Source: Stutzerimonas stutzeri (lineage in GTDB: Bacteria > Pseudomonadota > Gammaproteobacteria > Pseudomonadales > Pseudomonadaceae). Taken from it: 64,000 bases of DNA. Position 1 is the first letter of the stretch. Each line of letters opens with the position of its first letter. Location: NCBI RefSeq assembly GCF_002890915.1, contig NZ_POUT01000013.1, positions 40,868 through 104,867 on the forward strand. The letters are read 5' to 3'. Below, piece after piece: positions 50,798-60,529 of this stretch. The position numbers and the translations under genes are program-made. Under the pieces are notes generated by a model that saw only the letters and a list, made by a program, of their open reading frames with translations, was not told the origin of the DNA and did no database searches.

Positions 50798-51511
50798 CTA
50801 CCAGGACAGCGTCGCAGCGGGTTGCCGCTGGCTGTTGCGCTCGATACTCGCCACCCGGCCATCCGAAAAACGGATCACGCGATCCGCCATGTTCGCGATC
50901 ACCGCATTGTGGGTGATGATCACCACCAATGCGCCGGTGCTGCGGTTGACCTGCTCGATGGCTTCGAGCACGGTGATGCCGGTCTTGACGTCGAGCGCCC
51001 CGGTCGGCTCGTCGCACAGCAGCACCTGCGGCCGCTTGGCGATGGCGCGGGCGATGGCCACGCGCTGCTGCTCACCACCGGAGAGCTGCGACGGGAAATT
51101 ATCCAGGCGCTCGCCCAGGCCCACCATCGTCAATGCCTCCTTGGGGCTCATGGGGGCTTCGGCCAGCTCGGTAATCAGTGCGACGTTCTCACGGGCGGTA
51201 AGGCTGGGAATCAGGTTGTAGAACTGGAAGATGAAGCCCACCGAATCGCGGCGGTACTGGGTCAGGCGCTTCTCATCGGCATGGGTGAGATCCTCGCCGG
51301 CATAGTGCAGCGTCCCCTCGGTCGGCACATCGAGGCCGCCGAGGATGTTCAACAGGGTGGATTTTCCGCTGCCGGAGGCGCCCAGCAACACCACCAGTTC
51401 GCCGGGAAAGAGCTCGAGGTCGACACCGTTGAGCGCCCTGACTTCGGCCTCGCCGGCACCGTAGATCTTGGTCAGGCCGCGCGCCTGAAACAGCGATGTA
51501 GTTAGACTCAT
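50798..51511 (-). CDS. ABC transporter ATP-binding protein (MacB/LolD-type)
   Basis: A 237-residue ATPase. Walker A is GASGSGKST, the signature is LSGGEQQRVAIARAIAKRP, and Walker B is VLLCDEPTGALD. It is the type that pairs with FtsX-like permeases. The start is ATG at 51511. The permease begins 11 bp after its stop, and the adaptor follows, so all three form one operon. The substrate is unknown. The group stands between hflD and purB. Confidence 0.9.
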   Translation of the reverse strand: MSLTTSLFQARGLTKIYGAGEAEVRALNGVDLELFPGELVVLLGASGSGKSTLLNILGGLDVPTEGTLHYAGEDLTHADEKRLTQYRRDSVGFIFQFYNLIPSLTARENVALITELAEAPMSPKEALTMVGLGERLDNFPSQLSGGEQQRVAIARAIAKRPQVLLCDEPTGALDVKTGITVLEAIEQVNRSTGALVVIITHNAVIANMADRVIRFSDGRVASIERNSQRQPAATLSW

Positions 51512-51775
51512 GATTCCCGGGCATCCGGAAGGTCCGTTCAGGACGATAGCAGGCGGGCGAACCACCATTCATCCGGCCGGCGATATGCCAGGCAGTGTTC
51601 ATCAGCACCCGGCGACGGGTCAATGACTCCATCGCCGCGCTGGTTGCGGAACGATCGTCCACCCGGCTGCCGCATGCGACAATGGCGCCCCCGTTCATGG
51701 ATCCGGGTTCAAGCAGCACATTCGTGTATAATCTGCGCCCTCTTTTCGTTGCCCGACTGTCCGAGAATGCCCTCT
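51512..51775. other. Intergenic region, exporter ATPase / purB
   Basis: A 264-bp divergent interval. TATAAT at 51727-51732 is a perfect -10 for purB, 43 nt before its ATG, with TTCAAG at 51709-51714 as a weak -35. No gene is seen in the rest. Confidence 0.5.
51709..51732 (+). promoter_or_regulatory. Probable sigma-70 promoter of purB
   Basis: The -10 is TATAAT (51727-51732). The -35 is poor (TTCAAG at 51709-51714, spacing 12 bp, too short), so the -10 is the main evidence. Confidence 0.5.
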
Positions 51776-53146
51776 ATGCAGCTTTCCTCGCTCACGGCGG
51801 TTTCCCCCGTCGATGGCCGCTACGCCGGCAAAACCAGCGCCCTGCGCCCGATCTTCAGCGAATTCGGCCTGATCCGTTGCCGGGTCCAGGTCGAGGTCCG
51901 CTGGCTACAGCGCCTGGCCGCCCACCCGGGCATCCCGGAAGTCGCGCCCTTTTCCGCCGAAGCCAATGCGCTGCTGAACCAGCTGGCCGAGAACTTCCAG
52001 CTGGAGCATGCCGAACGCGTCAAGACGTTCGAGCGCACCACCAACCACGACGTCAAGGCCGTGGAGTACCTGCTCAAGGAGCAGGCCAAGCAGTTGCCGG
52101 AGCTGGCCAAGGTCAACGAGTTCATTCACTTCGCCTGCACCAGCGAGGACATCAACAACCTGTCCCACGCGCTGATGCTGCGTGAAGGCCGCGACAACGT
52201 GCTGCTGCCGCTGATGCGCCAGCTGGCCGACGCGATCCGTGCCCTGGCCGTGCAGTTCGCCGACGTGCCGATGCTTTCGCGCACCCATGGCCAGCCAGCC
52301 TCGCCGACCACCCTCGGCAAGGAGCTGGCCAACGTGGTCTACCGCCTGGAACGGCAGATCGCCCAGGTCGCGGCCGTACCTCTGCTGGGCAAGATCAACG
52401 GCGCCGTGGGCAACTACAACGCGCATCTGTCGGCCTACCCGAACATCGACTGGGAAGCCAACGCCCGCGAATTCATCGAGGGCGACCTGGGCCTGACCTG
52501 GAACCCCTACACCACCCAGATCGAACCGCACGACTACATCGCCGAACTGTTCGACGCCATCGCGCGCTTCAACACCATCCTGATCGACTTCGATCGCGAC
52601 GTCTGGGGCTACATCTCCCTCGGCTACTTCAAGCAGAAGACCGTGGCCGGCGAAATCGGCTCCTCGACCATGCCGCACAAGGTCAACCCGATCGACTTCG
52701 AGAACTCCGAAGGCAACCTCGGCATCGCCAACGCGCTGTTCCAGCATCTGGCCAGCAAGTTGCCGATCTCCCGCTGGCAGCGCGACCTGACCGATTCCAC
52801 CGTGCTGCGCAACCTCGGCGTCGGCTTCGCCCACAGCGTCATCGCCTACGAGGCGGGCCTCAAGGGCATCGGCAAGCTGGAGCTCAACGCCGCGCGCATC
52901 GCCGAGGACCTGAACAATTGCTGGGAAGTGCTGGCCGAGCCGGTACAGACCGTGATGCGCCGTTATGCGGTGGAGAATGCCTACGAAAAGCTCAAGGATC
53001 TCACCCGCGGCAAGGGCATCACGCCCGATGCCCTGCAGGCCTTCATCGACGGCCTGGACATCCCGGCCGAGGCCAAGGCCGAGCTGCGCAAGCTGACGCC
53101 GGCCAGCTACATCGGCAACGCCGTCGCCCAGGCCAAGCGAATCTGA
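51776..53146 (+). CDS. purB: Adenylosuccinate lyase
   Basis: A 456-residue fumarase-superfamily lyase acting twice in purine synthesis (SAICAR to AICAR, adenylosuccinate to AMP). The family signature is GSSTMPHKVNPIDFEN. The start is ATG at 51776 (MQLSSLTAVSPVDGRYAGKT), matching other Pseudomonas PurB; another ATG three codons earlier is possible. A strong terminator follows. Confidence 0.97.
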   Translation: MQLSSLTAVSPVDGRYAGKTSALRPIFSEFGLIRCRVQVEVRWLQRLAAHPGIPEVAPFSAEANALLNQLAENFQLEHAERVKTFERTTNHDVKAVEYLLKEQAKQLPELAKVNEFIHFACTSEDINNLSHALMLREGRDNVLLPLMRQLADAIRALAVQFADVPMLSRTHGQPASPTTLGKELANVVYRLERQIAQVAAVPLLGKINGAVGNYNAHLSAYPNIDWEANAREFIEGDLGLTWNPYTTQIEPHDYIAELFDAIARFNTILIDFDRDVWGYISLGYFKQKTVAGEIGSSTMPHKVNPIDFENSEGNLGIANALFQHLASKLPISRWQRDLTDSTVLRNLGVGFAHSVIAYEAGLKGIGKLELNAARIAEDLNNCWEVLAEPVQTVMRRYAVENAYEKLKDLTRGKGITPDALQAFIDGLDIPAEAKAELRKLTPASYIGNAVAQAKRI

Positions 53147-53162
53147 TCGACCTCCTGTATGC

Positions 53163-53187
53163 ACGCCCGGCTGTGCCGGGCGTTTTT
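53163..53187 (+). terminator. Intrinsic terminator of purB
   Basis: ACGCCCGGC at 53163-53171 pairs with GCCGGGCGT at 53175-53183 around TGT, followed by four T and more. It lies 16 nt after the purB stop. Confidence 0.92.
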
Positions 53188-53222
53188 ATTTGCAGCTCTG
53201 TATATAGAGCAAGGTGTTAGGC

Positions 53223-54389
53223 ATGACTTCTGATATTCCACTTCAAATTCTGGGCGGCATCAGCGCCCGGGAATTCCTGCGCGACTACTGGCAGAAGAAA
53301 CCGCTGCTGATCCGCCAGGCCATTCCGGGTTTCCAGAGCCCGATCTCGCCGGACGAGCTGGCCGGTCTTTCCCTCGAGGAAGAAGTCGAGTCCCGCCTGA
53401 TCGTCGAGCATGGCGACAGCCCCTGGGAGCTGCGCCGCGGCCCCTTCGCCGAAGACACCTACCAGCAGTTGCCGGAGCGTGACTGGACCCTGCTGGTACA
53501 GGCTGTGGATCAGCTGGTGCCGGACGTCGCCGAACTGCTCGAGCACTTCCGTTTCCTGCCCAACTGGCGCATCGACGATGTGATGATCAGCTATGCCGCG
53601 CCAGGGGGCGGTGTCGGCCCGCATTTCGACAACTACGATGTCTTCCTGCTGCAGGCCCATGGCCAACGCCGCTGGCGCATCGGCCAGATGTGCGACAGCG
53701 AAAGCCCTCTACTTGCGCATGGCGACCTGCGGATCCTCGCCGACTTCCAGGGTACCGACGAGTGGATTCTGGAGCCGGGCGACATGCTTTACCTGCCGCC
53801 GCGCCTGGCCCACTTCGGCACCGCCGAGGATGCCTGCATGACCTATTCGGTCGGTTTTCGTGCCCCGAGTGCAGCCGAAGTCCTGACCCACTTCACCGAT
53901 TTTCTCGCACAGTTCCTGCCGGACGAGGATCGCTACGGCGATGCCGACCTGCAACCGAGCGACGACCCCTACCAGATTCAGAGCGACGCGCTGGACCGCC
54001 TGAAGGCGCTGCTCGCCGAACACATGGGTGACGAACGCCTGCTGCTCACCTGGTTCGGCCAATTCATGACCGAGCCGCGCTACCCGGAGCGCGTCGAAGG
54101 CCCGGAGATCGATGAATCCGACTTCCTTCCCGCCCTCGAAGACGGTGCCGTACTGGTGCGCAACCCTGCAGCCCGCCTGGCCTGGAGCGAGGTGGACATC
54201 GGCCTGCTGTTGTTCGCCAGCGGGCAGAGCCGCCTGCTGCCCGCGCACCTACGGGAGTTGCTGAAGCTGATCTGCTCGGCCGATGCGTTACACGTCGAAA
54301 ATCTTGACCAATGGCTGAGCGACGAGGATGCGCGTAATCTTCTGTGGCAACTGGCCCAACAAGGAAGTCTGGAGTTCGCAGATGAATAA
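53223..54389 (+). CDS. roxA: Ribosomal protein uL16 arginine hydroxylase RoxA (YcfD), JmjC/cupin type
   Basis: A 388-residue 2-oxoglutarate/Fe(II) oxygenase. The iron ligands are His134 and Asp136 (GPHFDNYD) and His197 (RLAHFG). The C-terminal winged-helix part follows. In E. coli YcfD hydroxylates an arginine of ribosomal protein L16. The start is ATG at 53223; an in-frame GTG three codons before is less likely. It overlaps the next gene by 8 bp. Confidence 0.9.
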   Translation: MTSDIPLQILGGISAREFLRDYWQKKPLLIRQAIPGFQSPISPDELAGLSLEEEVESRLIVEHGDSPWELRRGPFAEDTYQQLPERDWTLLVQAVDQLVPDVAELLEHFRFLPNWRIDDVMISYAAPGGGVGPHFDNYDVFLLQAHGQRRWRIGQMCDSESPLLAHGDLRILADFQGTDEWILEPGDMLYLPPRLAHFGTAEDACMTYSVGFRAPSAAEVLTHFTDFLAQFLPDEDRYGDADLQPSDDPYQIQSDALDRLKALLAEHMGDERLLLTWFGQFMTEPRYPERVEGPEIDESDFLPALEDGAVLVRNPAARLAWSEVDIGLLLFASGQSRLLPAHLRELLKLICSADALHVENLDQWLSDEDARNLLWQLAQQGSLEFADE

Positions 54390-54807
54390 CATTCAGGTCC
54401 GCATCGCCGATTGGCAGAAGGACAATGCCGAGCTGCGACGCATCCGGGAAACCGTTTTCATCGCCGAACAGGCCGTTCCCCCGGAACAGGAATGGGATGC
54501 CGACGACGCCGAGGCCGTGCATTTTCTCGCCCTGGAGGACGATTACCCGATCGGCACCGCTCGCCTGTTGGCCGACGGACACATCGGCCGCGTAGCGGTC
54601 CTGCGCGACTGGCGCGGCATGAATGTCGGCGATGCGCTGATGCGTGCGGTGCTCGCCGAAGCCGAACGTCGCGATTTGAAGGAGCAGAAGCTGACCGCTC
54701 AGGTCCACGCTACCGCCTTCTATGAACGGCTGGGCTTCAAGGTCGTCAGCGACGAATTCCTCGAAGCCGGCATCCCTCACGTCGACATGCTTCGCCAGAG
54801 CCGCTGA
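54382..54807 (+). CDS. GNAT-family N-acetyltransferase
   Basis: A 141-residue acetyltransferase (ElaA/YjdJ-like region). It has FIAEQAVPPEQEWDADDAEA and the acetyl-CoA-binding GRVAVLRDWRGMNVGDALM, then FYERLGF. The start is ATG at 54382, overlapping the roxA end, with GGAG upstream. The acceptor is unknown. It is part of a tight run roxA-GNAT-uncharacterised-secretin-like. Confidence 0.88.
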   Translation: MNNIQVRIADWQKDNAELRRIRETVFIAEQAVPPEQEWDADDAEAVHFLALEDDYPIGTARLLADGHIGRVAVLRDWRGMNVGDALMRAVLAEAERRDLKEQKLTAQVHATAFYERLGFKVVSDEFLEAGIPHVDMLRQSR

Positions 54808-54814
54808 GGTCGCC

Positions 54815-55444
54815 ATGCGTGACGACGCCCCGGACGAAAGGAGCCAGTGTGCCGAACTCCCGGCCATCGACTTCCATTCTCCGGGGCGTTTTGCCGTGCA
54901 CAATCCACAGGCGGAGCTTGCCGAGCCGCTGCCCTGGGAGCCCGCGCCGTTTCTGCTTGGCGAAAGCGCGGAACTGCAACGGTTCAGCACACCCCTGGAG
55001 ATTCGCCAGCATGCGCTGGCCCTGTTGCAGCAGGCGACCCGGACGGTATGCATCTACAGCCCGGATCTCGAGCCCTGGCTGTACCACCACGGCAGCATCC
55101 AGCAAGCCTGCGCGCGGCTGTTGCTGGCCCATCCGCGCAACCAGCTGCGCATTCTCGTGGGCGACCCCGCGCGCGCCGTCAAGGAGGGTCATCGCCTCCT
55201 GCATCTGGCCCGGCGGCTGACCAGTAATCTTCATATCCGCCGGCTGAACCCCGAGTACCCAGACGATAGCGGTGCCTATGCCATCGTGGACGGTTGCGGT
55301 CTGCTGTCACGCCCGAAGCCGGATCAGTACACCGGCTATGCTCTTTATCGGGATCCCGCCCGTGTGCGCCTGCGCCAGGCACAATTCGACAAAGCCTGGG
55401 ATCATGGCCTATCCGATGCGAACCTGCGGAGCTTCCTGTTATGA
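54815..55444 (+). CDS. Uncharacterised protein with PLD-like / DUF7931-type domain
   Basis: A 209-residue cytoplasmic protein without a signal peptide. The part RQHALALLQQATRTVCIYSP and later RILVGDPARAVKEGHRLLHL resembles an HxK-less phospholipase-D-like fold, which such neighbours of GNAT genes often carry. No catalytic HKD motif is seen. The start is ATG at 54815 after GAGG. It lies 7 bp after the GNAT gene, and its stop overlaps the next ATG. Function unknown. Confidence 0.7.
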   Translation: MRDDAPDERSQCAELPAIDFHSPGRFAVHNPQAELAEPLPWEPAPFLLGESAELQRFSTPLEIRQHALALLQQATRTVCIYSPDLEPWLYHHGSIQQACARLLLAHPRNQLRILVGDPARAVKEGHRLLHLARRLTSNLHIRRLNPEYPDDSGAYAIVDGCGLLSRPKPDQYTGYALYRDPARVRLRQAQFDKAWDHGLSDANLRSFLL

Positions 55445-56250
55445 CCCTACGTACCCTGCTGCTGGCCATCACCCTTGCGCTCAGCCTACCCCTGCATGCT
55501 GCGACGGAAGTCATACAACTCAATCATCGCATGGCTGAGGATGTGCTTCCGGTCGCCGCGTCCGTAGTCGGCGAGCAGGGCCGGGTGACCGCCTATGGCA
55601 ACCAGCTGATCGTCAACGCCCCAGGCCCGGTGATCAGCGAACTGCGCCAAGTGCTCGAGCAGTTGGATACCGAACCGAAACGCCTGCTGATCAGCGTCGA
55701 CACCCAGGATTCGGCAAGCGGCAGCAGCAGCGGTTACCGGGTTGACGGCTCACTGCGCGCCGGCGATGTCGAGTTCGAGACCGGACGAGGTGAAACAGGG
55801 GGACGCGACCAGGTGCGCATCATTCGCCGCAGCACCAGTAGCCGGGATGGCGGCATCCAGCAGATCCAAGCCAACGAAGGCTACCCGGCCCTGATCCAGG
55901 TCGGCCAGAGCGTACCGCTGACCACCCGTGGCACCGATGTCTACGGCCAGGTCTACCAGCAGACCCAGTACCGCGACGTGATGCGCGGCTTCTACGCCAC
56001 CGCGACCGTGCACGGCGACCGTGTACAGATCACCATCAGCAGCACCCGCGATCGGCTCAGCCAGAACCGTTCCGGCGTTATCGATACCCAGAGTGCCGAT
56101 ACCCGCGTCAGCGGTCGGGTCGGCGAATGGATTTCCATCGGCGGCGTAAGCGAAAACGCCAGCTCCCAGCAAGACGGGACTCTTCGACGCTACTCTACGC
56201 AGGGCAGCCAGGACGTCTCGATGCGCTTGAAAGTAGACGTCCTGGATTGA
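55441..56250 (+). CDS. Exported stand-alone secretin-like protein
   Basis: A 269-residue protein with a signal peptide (about residues 1-20, ending LHA). The first domain looks like secretin N1/N3 (VIQLNHRMAEDVLPVAASVV, then QLIVNAPGPVISELRQVLEQ). The second part has secretin-core-like strands (LIQVGQSVPLTT and VSGRVGEWISIGG). It is far shorter than real secretins (600-750 residues), and no other secretion genes are near. It may form a small periplasmic or outer-membrane ring, or be a remnant scaffold. The start overlaps the preceding stop. Confidence 0.72.
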   Translation: MTLRTLLLAITLALSLPLHAATEVIQLNHRMAEDVLPVAASVVGEQGRVTAYGNQLIVNAPGPVISELRQVLEQLDTEPKRLLISVDTQDSASGSSSGYRVDGSLRAGDVEFETGRGETGGRDQVRIIRRSTSSRDGGIQQIQANEGYPALIQVGQSVPLTTRGTDVYGQVYQQTQYRDVMRGFYATATVHGDRVQITISSTRDRLSQNRSGVIDTQSADTRVSGRVGEWISIGGVSENASSQQDGTLRRYSTQGSQDVSMRLKVDVLD

Positions 56251-56733
56251 CCCTCGATCCGCCCGACAGGCGACCCCGCATGAAATGTAGTGCCTAAAAA
56301 AAAACACTACAAAACGATTGACGACGCTTTTCCAGCGGCGCATCATTGCCCCGCTCCCGCTAACCAGGGGCCCTGGCAAGGGTCTCCGGAGTGCGCTCAA
56401 GCCAACCAGCCGAGCCGCTCCGTGACTGTACTGCCCACAAGGCGGACTGACGAGGTTGCGACTGGAACGAGTCGTCCTGAGGGACGGGGAAGCGATTAGC
56501 GTATCAGCCAGACAGTTCCTCGTTGTTCCGCCCCACGGCAGCCACGCCGGCTGTGGGTACAGCAACCGGAGCCGGCCCGGCGGTCGTGTCCACCCCTGCT
56601 CCAGGTTTCAATCCTCGTCCCGGTCGATATTTCGACATTCTGCCGCGTGTTGCCCGCAACGATCAGCGATAGCACGTAGGTTTCGGTGGGAAAAGTCGGT
56701 GCTCAACCACACTCATTTTTTGAAGGATTGAAC
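56251..56733. other. Gene-free interval upstream of aceA
   Basis: 483 bp with no credible gene. GTAGTG at 56287-56292 and CACTAC at 56305-56310 form a short hairpin with an A-rich loop, possibly a weak terminator for the preceding run. The rest presumably holds the aceA promoter, which I cannot place with confidence. The aceA ribosome site is AAGGA 6 nt before the ATG. Confidence 0.45.
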
Positions 56734-58329
56734 ATGTCTGCATATCAAGACGACATCAAGGCCGTCGCCGCCCTGAAAGAGCAATATGGCAGCAGCTGGG
56801 CCGCTATCAACCCTGAATCCGTGGCTCGCATGCGCGCCCAGAACCGCTTCAAGACCGGTCTGGAAATCGCGCAATACACCGCCGACATCATGCGCAAGGA
56901 CATGGCCGAGTACGACGCCGACTCGTCCATCTACACCCAGTCGCTGGGCTGCTGGCACGGCTTCATCGGTCAGCAGAAGCTGATCTCCATCAAGAAGCAC
57001 CTGAAGACCACCAACAAGCGCTACCTCTACCTGTCCGGCTGGATGGTCGCCGCCCTGCGCTCCGACTTCGGCCCGCTGCCGGACCAGTCGATGCACGAGA
57101 AGACTGCCGTTTCCGGCCTGATCGAAGAGCTGTACACCTTCCTGCGCCAGGCCGACTCCCGCGAACTGGACCTGCTGTTCACCGCCCTGGACGCCGCCCG
57201 TGATGCTGGCGACCACGCCAAGGCTGCCGAGATCCAGAGCCAGATCGACAACTACGAAACGCACATCGTACCGATCATCGCCGACATCGACGCCGGTTTC
57301 GGTAACCCGGAAGCCACCTACCTGCTGGCCAAGCGCATGATCGAAGCCGGTGCCTGCTGCATCCAGATCGAGAACCAGGTATCCGACGAGAAGCAGTGCG
57401 GCCACCAGGACGGTAAAGTGACCGTTCCGCACGCCGACTTCCTCGCCAAGGTCGCCGCCGTTCGCTACGCCTTCCTTGAGCTGGGCATCGACAACGGCGT
57501 GATCGTCGCACGTACCGACTCCCTGGGCGCCGGCCTGACCAAGCAGATCGCCGTGACCAAGGAACCGGGCGACCTGGGCGACCTGTACAACTCCTTCCTC
57601 GATTGCGAAGAAATCTCCGAAGCCGAACTGGGCAACGGCGACGTCGTCATCAAGCGCGAAGGCAAGCTGCTGCGTCCGAAGCGCCTGCCGTCCAACCTGT
57701 TCCAGTTCCGCAAGGGCACCGGCGAAGACCGCTGCGTCCTGGACTGCATCACCTCGCTGCAGAACGGTGCCGACCTGCTGTGGATCGAAACCGAGAAGCC
57801 GCACGTGGGCCAGATCAAGGCCATGGTCGACCGCATCCGCGAAGTCATTCCGAATGCCAAGCTGGTGTACAACAACAGCCCGTCCTTCAACTGGACCCTG
57901 AACTTCCGTCAGCAGGTGTTCGACGCCATGGTTGCCGAAGGCAAGGACGTTTCCGCCTACGACCGCGCCAAGCTGATGAGCGTGGAGTACGACGAAACCG
58001 AACTGGCCCAGATCGCCGACGAGAAGATCCGCACCTTCCAGCGCGACGGCTCGGCTCATGCCGGTATCTTCCACCACCTGATCACCCTGCCGACCTACCA
58101 CACCGCCGCGCTGTCGACCGACAACCTGGCCAAGGGCTACTTCGCCGAAGAAGGCATGCTGGCCTACGTCAAGGGCGTTCAGCGTCAGGAACTGCGCCAG
58201 GGTATCGCCTGCGTCAAGCACCAGAACATGGCTGGCTCCGACATCGGCGATAACCACAAGGAGTACTTCGCTGGCGAGGCTGCTCTGAAGGCAAGCGGTA
58301 AAGACAACACCATGAACCAGTTCCACTAA
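56734..58329 (+). CDS. aceA: Isocitrate lyase
   Basis: A 531-residue enzyme of the glyoxylate shunt that splits isocitrate to glyoxylate and succinate. It is the longer Pseudomonas-type form. The catalytic loop is EKQCGHQDGK with Cys222 (KQCGH in place of KKCGH). Active-site region DIDAGFGNPEATY binds Mg. The start is ATG at 56734 with AAGGA; the longer frame starts in the leader. It competes with both isocitrate dehydrogenases encoded upstream. A strong terminator follows. Confidence 0.97.
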   Translation: MSAYQDDIKAVAALKEQYGSSWAAINPESVARMRAQNRFKTGLEIAQYTADIMRKDMAEYDADSSIYTQSLGCWHGFIGQQKLISIKKHLKTTNKRYLYLSGWMVAALRSDFGPLPDQSMHEKTAVSGLIEELYTFLRQADSRELDLLFTALDAARDAGDHAKAAEIQSQIDNYETHIVPIIADIDAGFGNPEATYLLAKRMIEAGACCIQIENQVSDEKQCGHQDGKVTVPHADFLAKVAAVRYAFLELGIDNGVIVARTDSLGAGLTKQIAVTKEPGDLGDLYNSFLDCEEISEAELGNGDVVIKREGKLLRPKRLPSNLFQFRKGTGEDRCVLDCITSLQNGADLLWIETEKPHVGQIKAMVDRIREVIPNAKLVYNNSPSFNWTLNFRQQVFDAMVAEGKDVSAYDRAKLMSVEYDETELAQIADEKIRTFQRDGSAHAGIFHHLITLPTYHTAALSTDNLAKGYFAEEGMLAYVKGVQRQELRQGIACVKHQNMAGSDIGDNHKEYFAGEAALKASGKDNTMNQFH

Positions 58330-58367
58330 GGAACGATTCCCGGCCCGACCGGCCATGGTGTTCAGGA

Positions 58368-58399
58368 AGGCCTCGGCAAATGCCGAGGCCTTTTTTTTT
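58368..58399 (+). terminator. Intrinsic terminator of aceA
   Basis: AGGCCTCGGCA at 58368-58378 pairs with TGCCGAGGCCT (58381-58391), followed by a run of nine T in all. It lies 39 nt after the aceA stop. Confidence 0.95.
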
Positions 58400-58523
58400 G
58401 AAAGAGAACACGTCTTCGTGAGCGCGGCGCTGCGCTTCGTCGGACATCCCCCAACCAGTCATAAGATTGTCGCACGCAGAATCTAGCGTCATGGCTCCGA
58501 CAACAATCGTATGGAGCTGCGCC

Positions 58524-60518
58524 GTGATTACTGAGAAAAACGAAATTCTGTTCGGCAACGGGGACGAATTGCCCAGTAACCATTCCACGAATCCGCATAT
58601 CCAGGATGTGATCTCGAGCAGTCGCCGCCAGATACTCGCCGGAGGCGCAGCCATGGGTGCCTTGGCCTTTCTGGGGGCCTCGCTACCGGGCATTGTCCAG
58701 GCCGCGGAACCGGCCGCGAAAGGGCTCAAGGACTTTCCGCTCAAGCGCCGCAGCCGCCTCCCCTTCGTTCCGGTTGACGTTACCCGTGCCGACACCATCA
58801 CTGTTCCACGAGGCTATACCGCGAGCACTTTCATTCCTTGGGGCACGCCGATCACCGGTCGTTATCCCGCCTATCTGGAAGACGCCAGCAACAGTGCCGA
58901 CGACCAGGAGCAGCAGGTCGGCATGCATCACGACGGCATGCATTTCTTCCCGATGAATGCAAAGCTCGGTGGGCAGCAGAGCGACCATGGCCTGCTGGTG
59001 CTCAACCACGAGTATATCGATGCACCGTTGCTGCACCCGAACGGCCCGAGCGTAAGCGACGGCAAGCGGGTGAATGTCGACGAGGTGCGCAAGGAGATCA
59101 ATGCCCACGGCGTTTCCGTGGTCGAAATCCGCCGCGGGCTGCGAGGCGAATGGTCGGTACTGCCCTCGGCGCGCAATCGCCGTATCACCGGTGCCACGCC
59201 CATGCGCATCGAGGGCCCTGCCCGCGGTCATGCGCTGTTGATGACACGCTACAGCCCGAGTGGTACCTCGGCTCGCGGTACTCTGAACAACTGCTCCAAC
59301 GGCTACACCCCTTGGGGCACCTATCTGACATGCGAAGAGAACTGGGCCGGCTATTTCGCCAGCAAGGACGGAGAACTTCCACGGGAACTGAGCCGCTATG
59401 GTGTACGTGATACCAGTCGCTACGGCTGGGAAACGATTGCCGGTGATGAATTCGAACGCTTCAACGCAACCCGCATCGCCGACGACGCGCGCGCCGATTA
59501 CCGCAACGAGCCGAACGCCTTCGGCTGGATTGTCGAGATCGACCCGTTCGATCCCAACGCGACGCCGGTCAAACATACGGCACTGGGGCGCTTCGCCCAC
59601 GAAGGGCTGGTCTTCGCCCCAGTGAAGCCAGGGCGACCAGTGGTCTGCTATTCGGGCGACGATTCGCAAAACGAATACATCTACAAATACGTCAGCCGGG
59701 ACAAATACCGCCCGCAGCGTAGCGATGGTCGCCTGCTGGACGACGGCACGCTCTACGTCGCGCGTTTCAACCCCAACGGCAGCGGCGACTGGCTTGCCCT
59801 GGATCATGCCGATCCAGCCTTCCAGCAAGCCTGCACGGCTGCGGGGGTACAGTTCGCCGATCAGGGGGAAATCTTGATCAATACGCGTCTAGCCGCCGAT
59901 GTCGTTGGTGCAACCAAGATGGATCGCCCCGAATGGGGTGCGATCCATCCGGACACCGGCGAGGTTTACTTCACCCTCACCAACAACAGCAACCGCGAGA
60001 CGGCAGATGCTCCCAATCCACGAGCGCCCAACGCATTCGGACACATTATCCGCTGGCGCGAAGCCAGCCGGGATTTCGCCGGTCCCCGCTTCGAGTGGGA
60101 TATCTACCTGCTTGCAGGACCGCAGGATAACAGCCGGGATTCCAAAGGACGCGCACTCAACGATAGCAACATCATGGCAAGTCCGGATGGACTCTGGTTC
60201 GACGTTGAAGGTCGCCTTTGGATCCAGACCGACATGAGCGGCAGCCAACTGAGCTCGGGCCCCTTCGGCAACAACCAGATGCTGGTATCCGACCCTGGAA
60301 GTGGTGAAACCAAGCGCTTTCTGGTCGGCCCGCTGGGCGCGGAGGTTACCGGTATCACGGCTACGCCGGATTTCAGGACCCTGTTCGTCAATATCCAGCA
60401 CCCGGGCGAAGGTTCCAGCTCGACAAACTTCACAAGCAGTTGGCCGGATGGTCCTGGCCGGCGGCCCCGCTCGGCCACCGTCATCATCACCCGTGAAGAT
60501 GGCAAGCGCCTGATGTAA
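58524..60518 (+). CDS. PhoX-like (DUF839) Tat-exported phosphatase-family protein
   Basis: A 664-residue protein of the PhoX family of calcium/iron alkaline phosphatases. A twin-arginine signal (SSRRQILAGG, then a hydrophobic stretch ending IVQAAE) directs export of the folded, metal-loaded protein. Conserved blocks include LVLNHEYID, YLTCEENWAGYF and VCYSGDDSQNEYIYKYVS. The start is taken as GTG at 58524 with GGAG at 58513; an ATG at 58491 is possible but lies before that site. It likely releases phosphate from organic esters, but regulation by PhoB is not visible. Confidence 0.82.
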   Translation: MITEKNEILFGNGDELPSNHSTNPHIQDVISSSRRQILAGGAAMGALAFLGASLPGIVQAAEPAAKGLKDFPLKRRSRLPFVPVDVTRADTITVPRGYTASTFIPWGTPITGRYPAYLEDASNSADDQEQQVGMHHDGMHFFPMNAKLGGQQSDHGLLVLNHEYIDAPLLHPNGPSVSDGKRVNVDEVRKEINAHGVSVVEIRRGLRGEWSVLPSARNRRITGATPMRIEGPARGHALLMTRYSPSGTSARGTLNNCSNGYTPWGTYLTCEENWAGYFASKDGELPRELSRYGVRDTSRYGWETIAGDEFERFNATRIADDARADYRNEPNAFGWIVEIDPFDPNATPVKHTALGRFAHEGLVFAPVKPGRPVVCYSGDDSQNEYIYKYVSRDKYRPQRSDGRLLDDGTLYVARFNPNGSGDWLALDHADPAFQQACTAAGVQFADQGEILINTRLAADVVGATKMDRPEWGAIHPDTGEVYFTLTNNSNRETADAPNPRAPNAFGHIIRWREASRDFAGPRFEWDIYLLAGPQDNSRDSKGRALNDSNIMASPDGLWFDVEGRLWIQTDMSGSQLSSGPFGNNQMLVSDPGSGETKRFLVGPLGAEVTGITATPDFRTLFVNIQHPGEGSSSTNFTSSWPDGPGRRPRSATVIITREDGKRLM

Positions 60519-60529
60519 GCCGCCAGGAA

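Noticed and set aside
51560..51720. Small open frame on minus between the exporter ATPase and purB (MESLTRRRVLMNTAWHIAG)
   Set aside because: It looks like a small helical peptide but has no ribosome site, no family resemblance, and runs into the ATPase gene in another frame.
56713..58356. 547-codon open frame on minus opposite aceA
   Set aside because: It mirrors aceA in length as a GC-driven antisense frame; no start site or family motif is seen.
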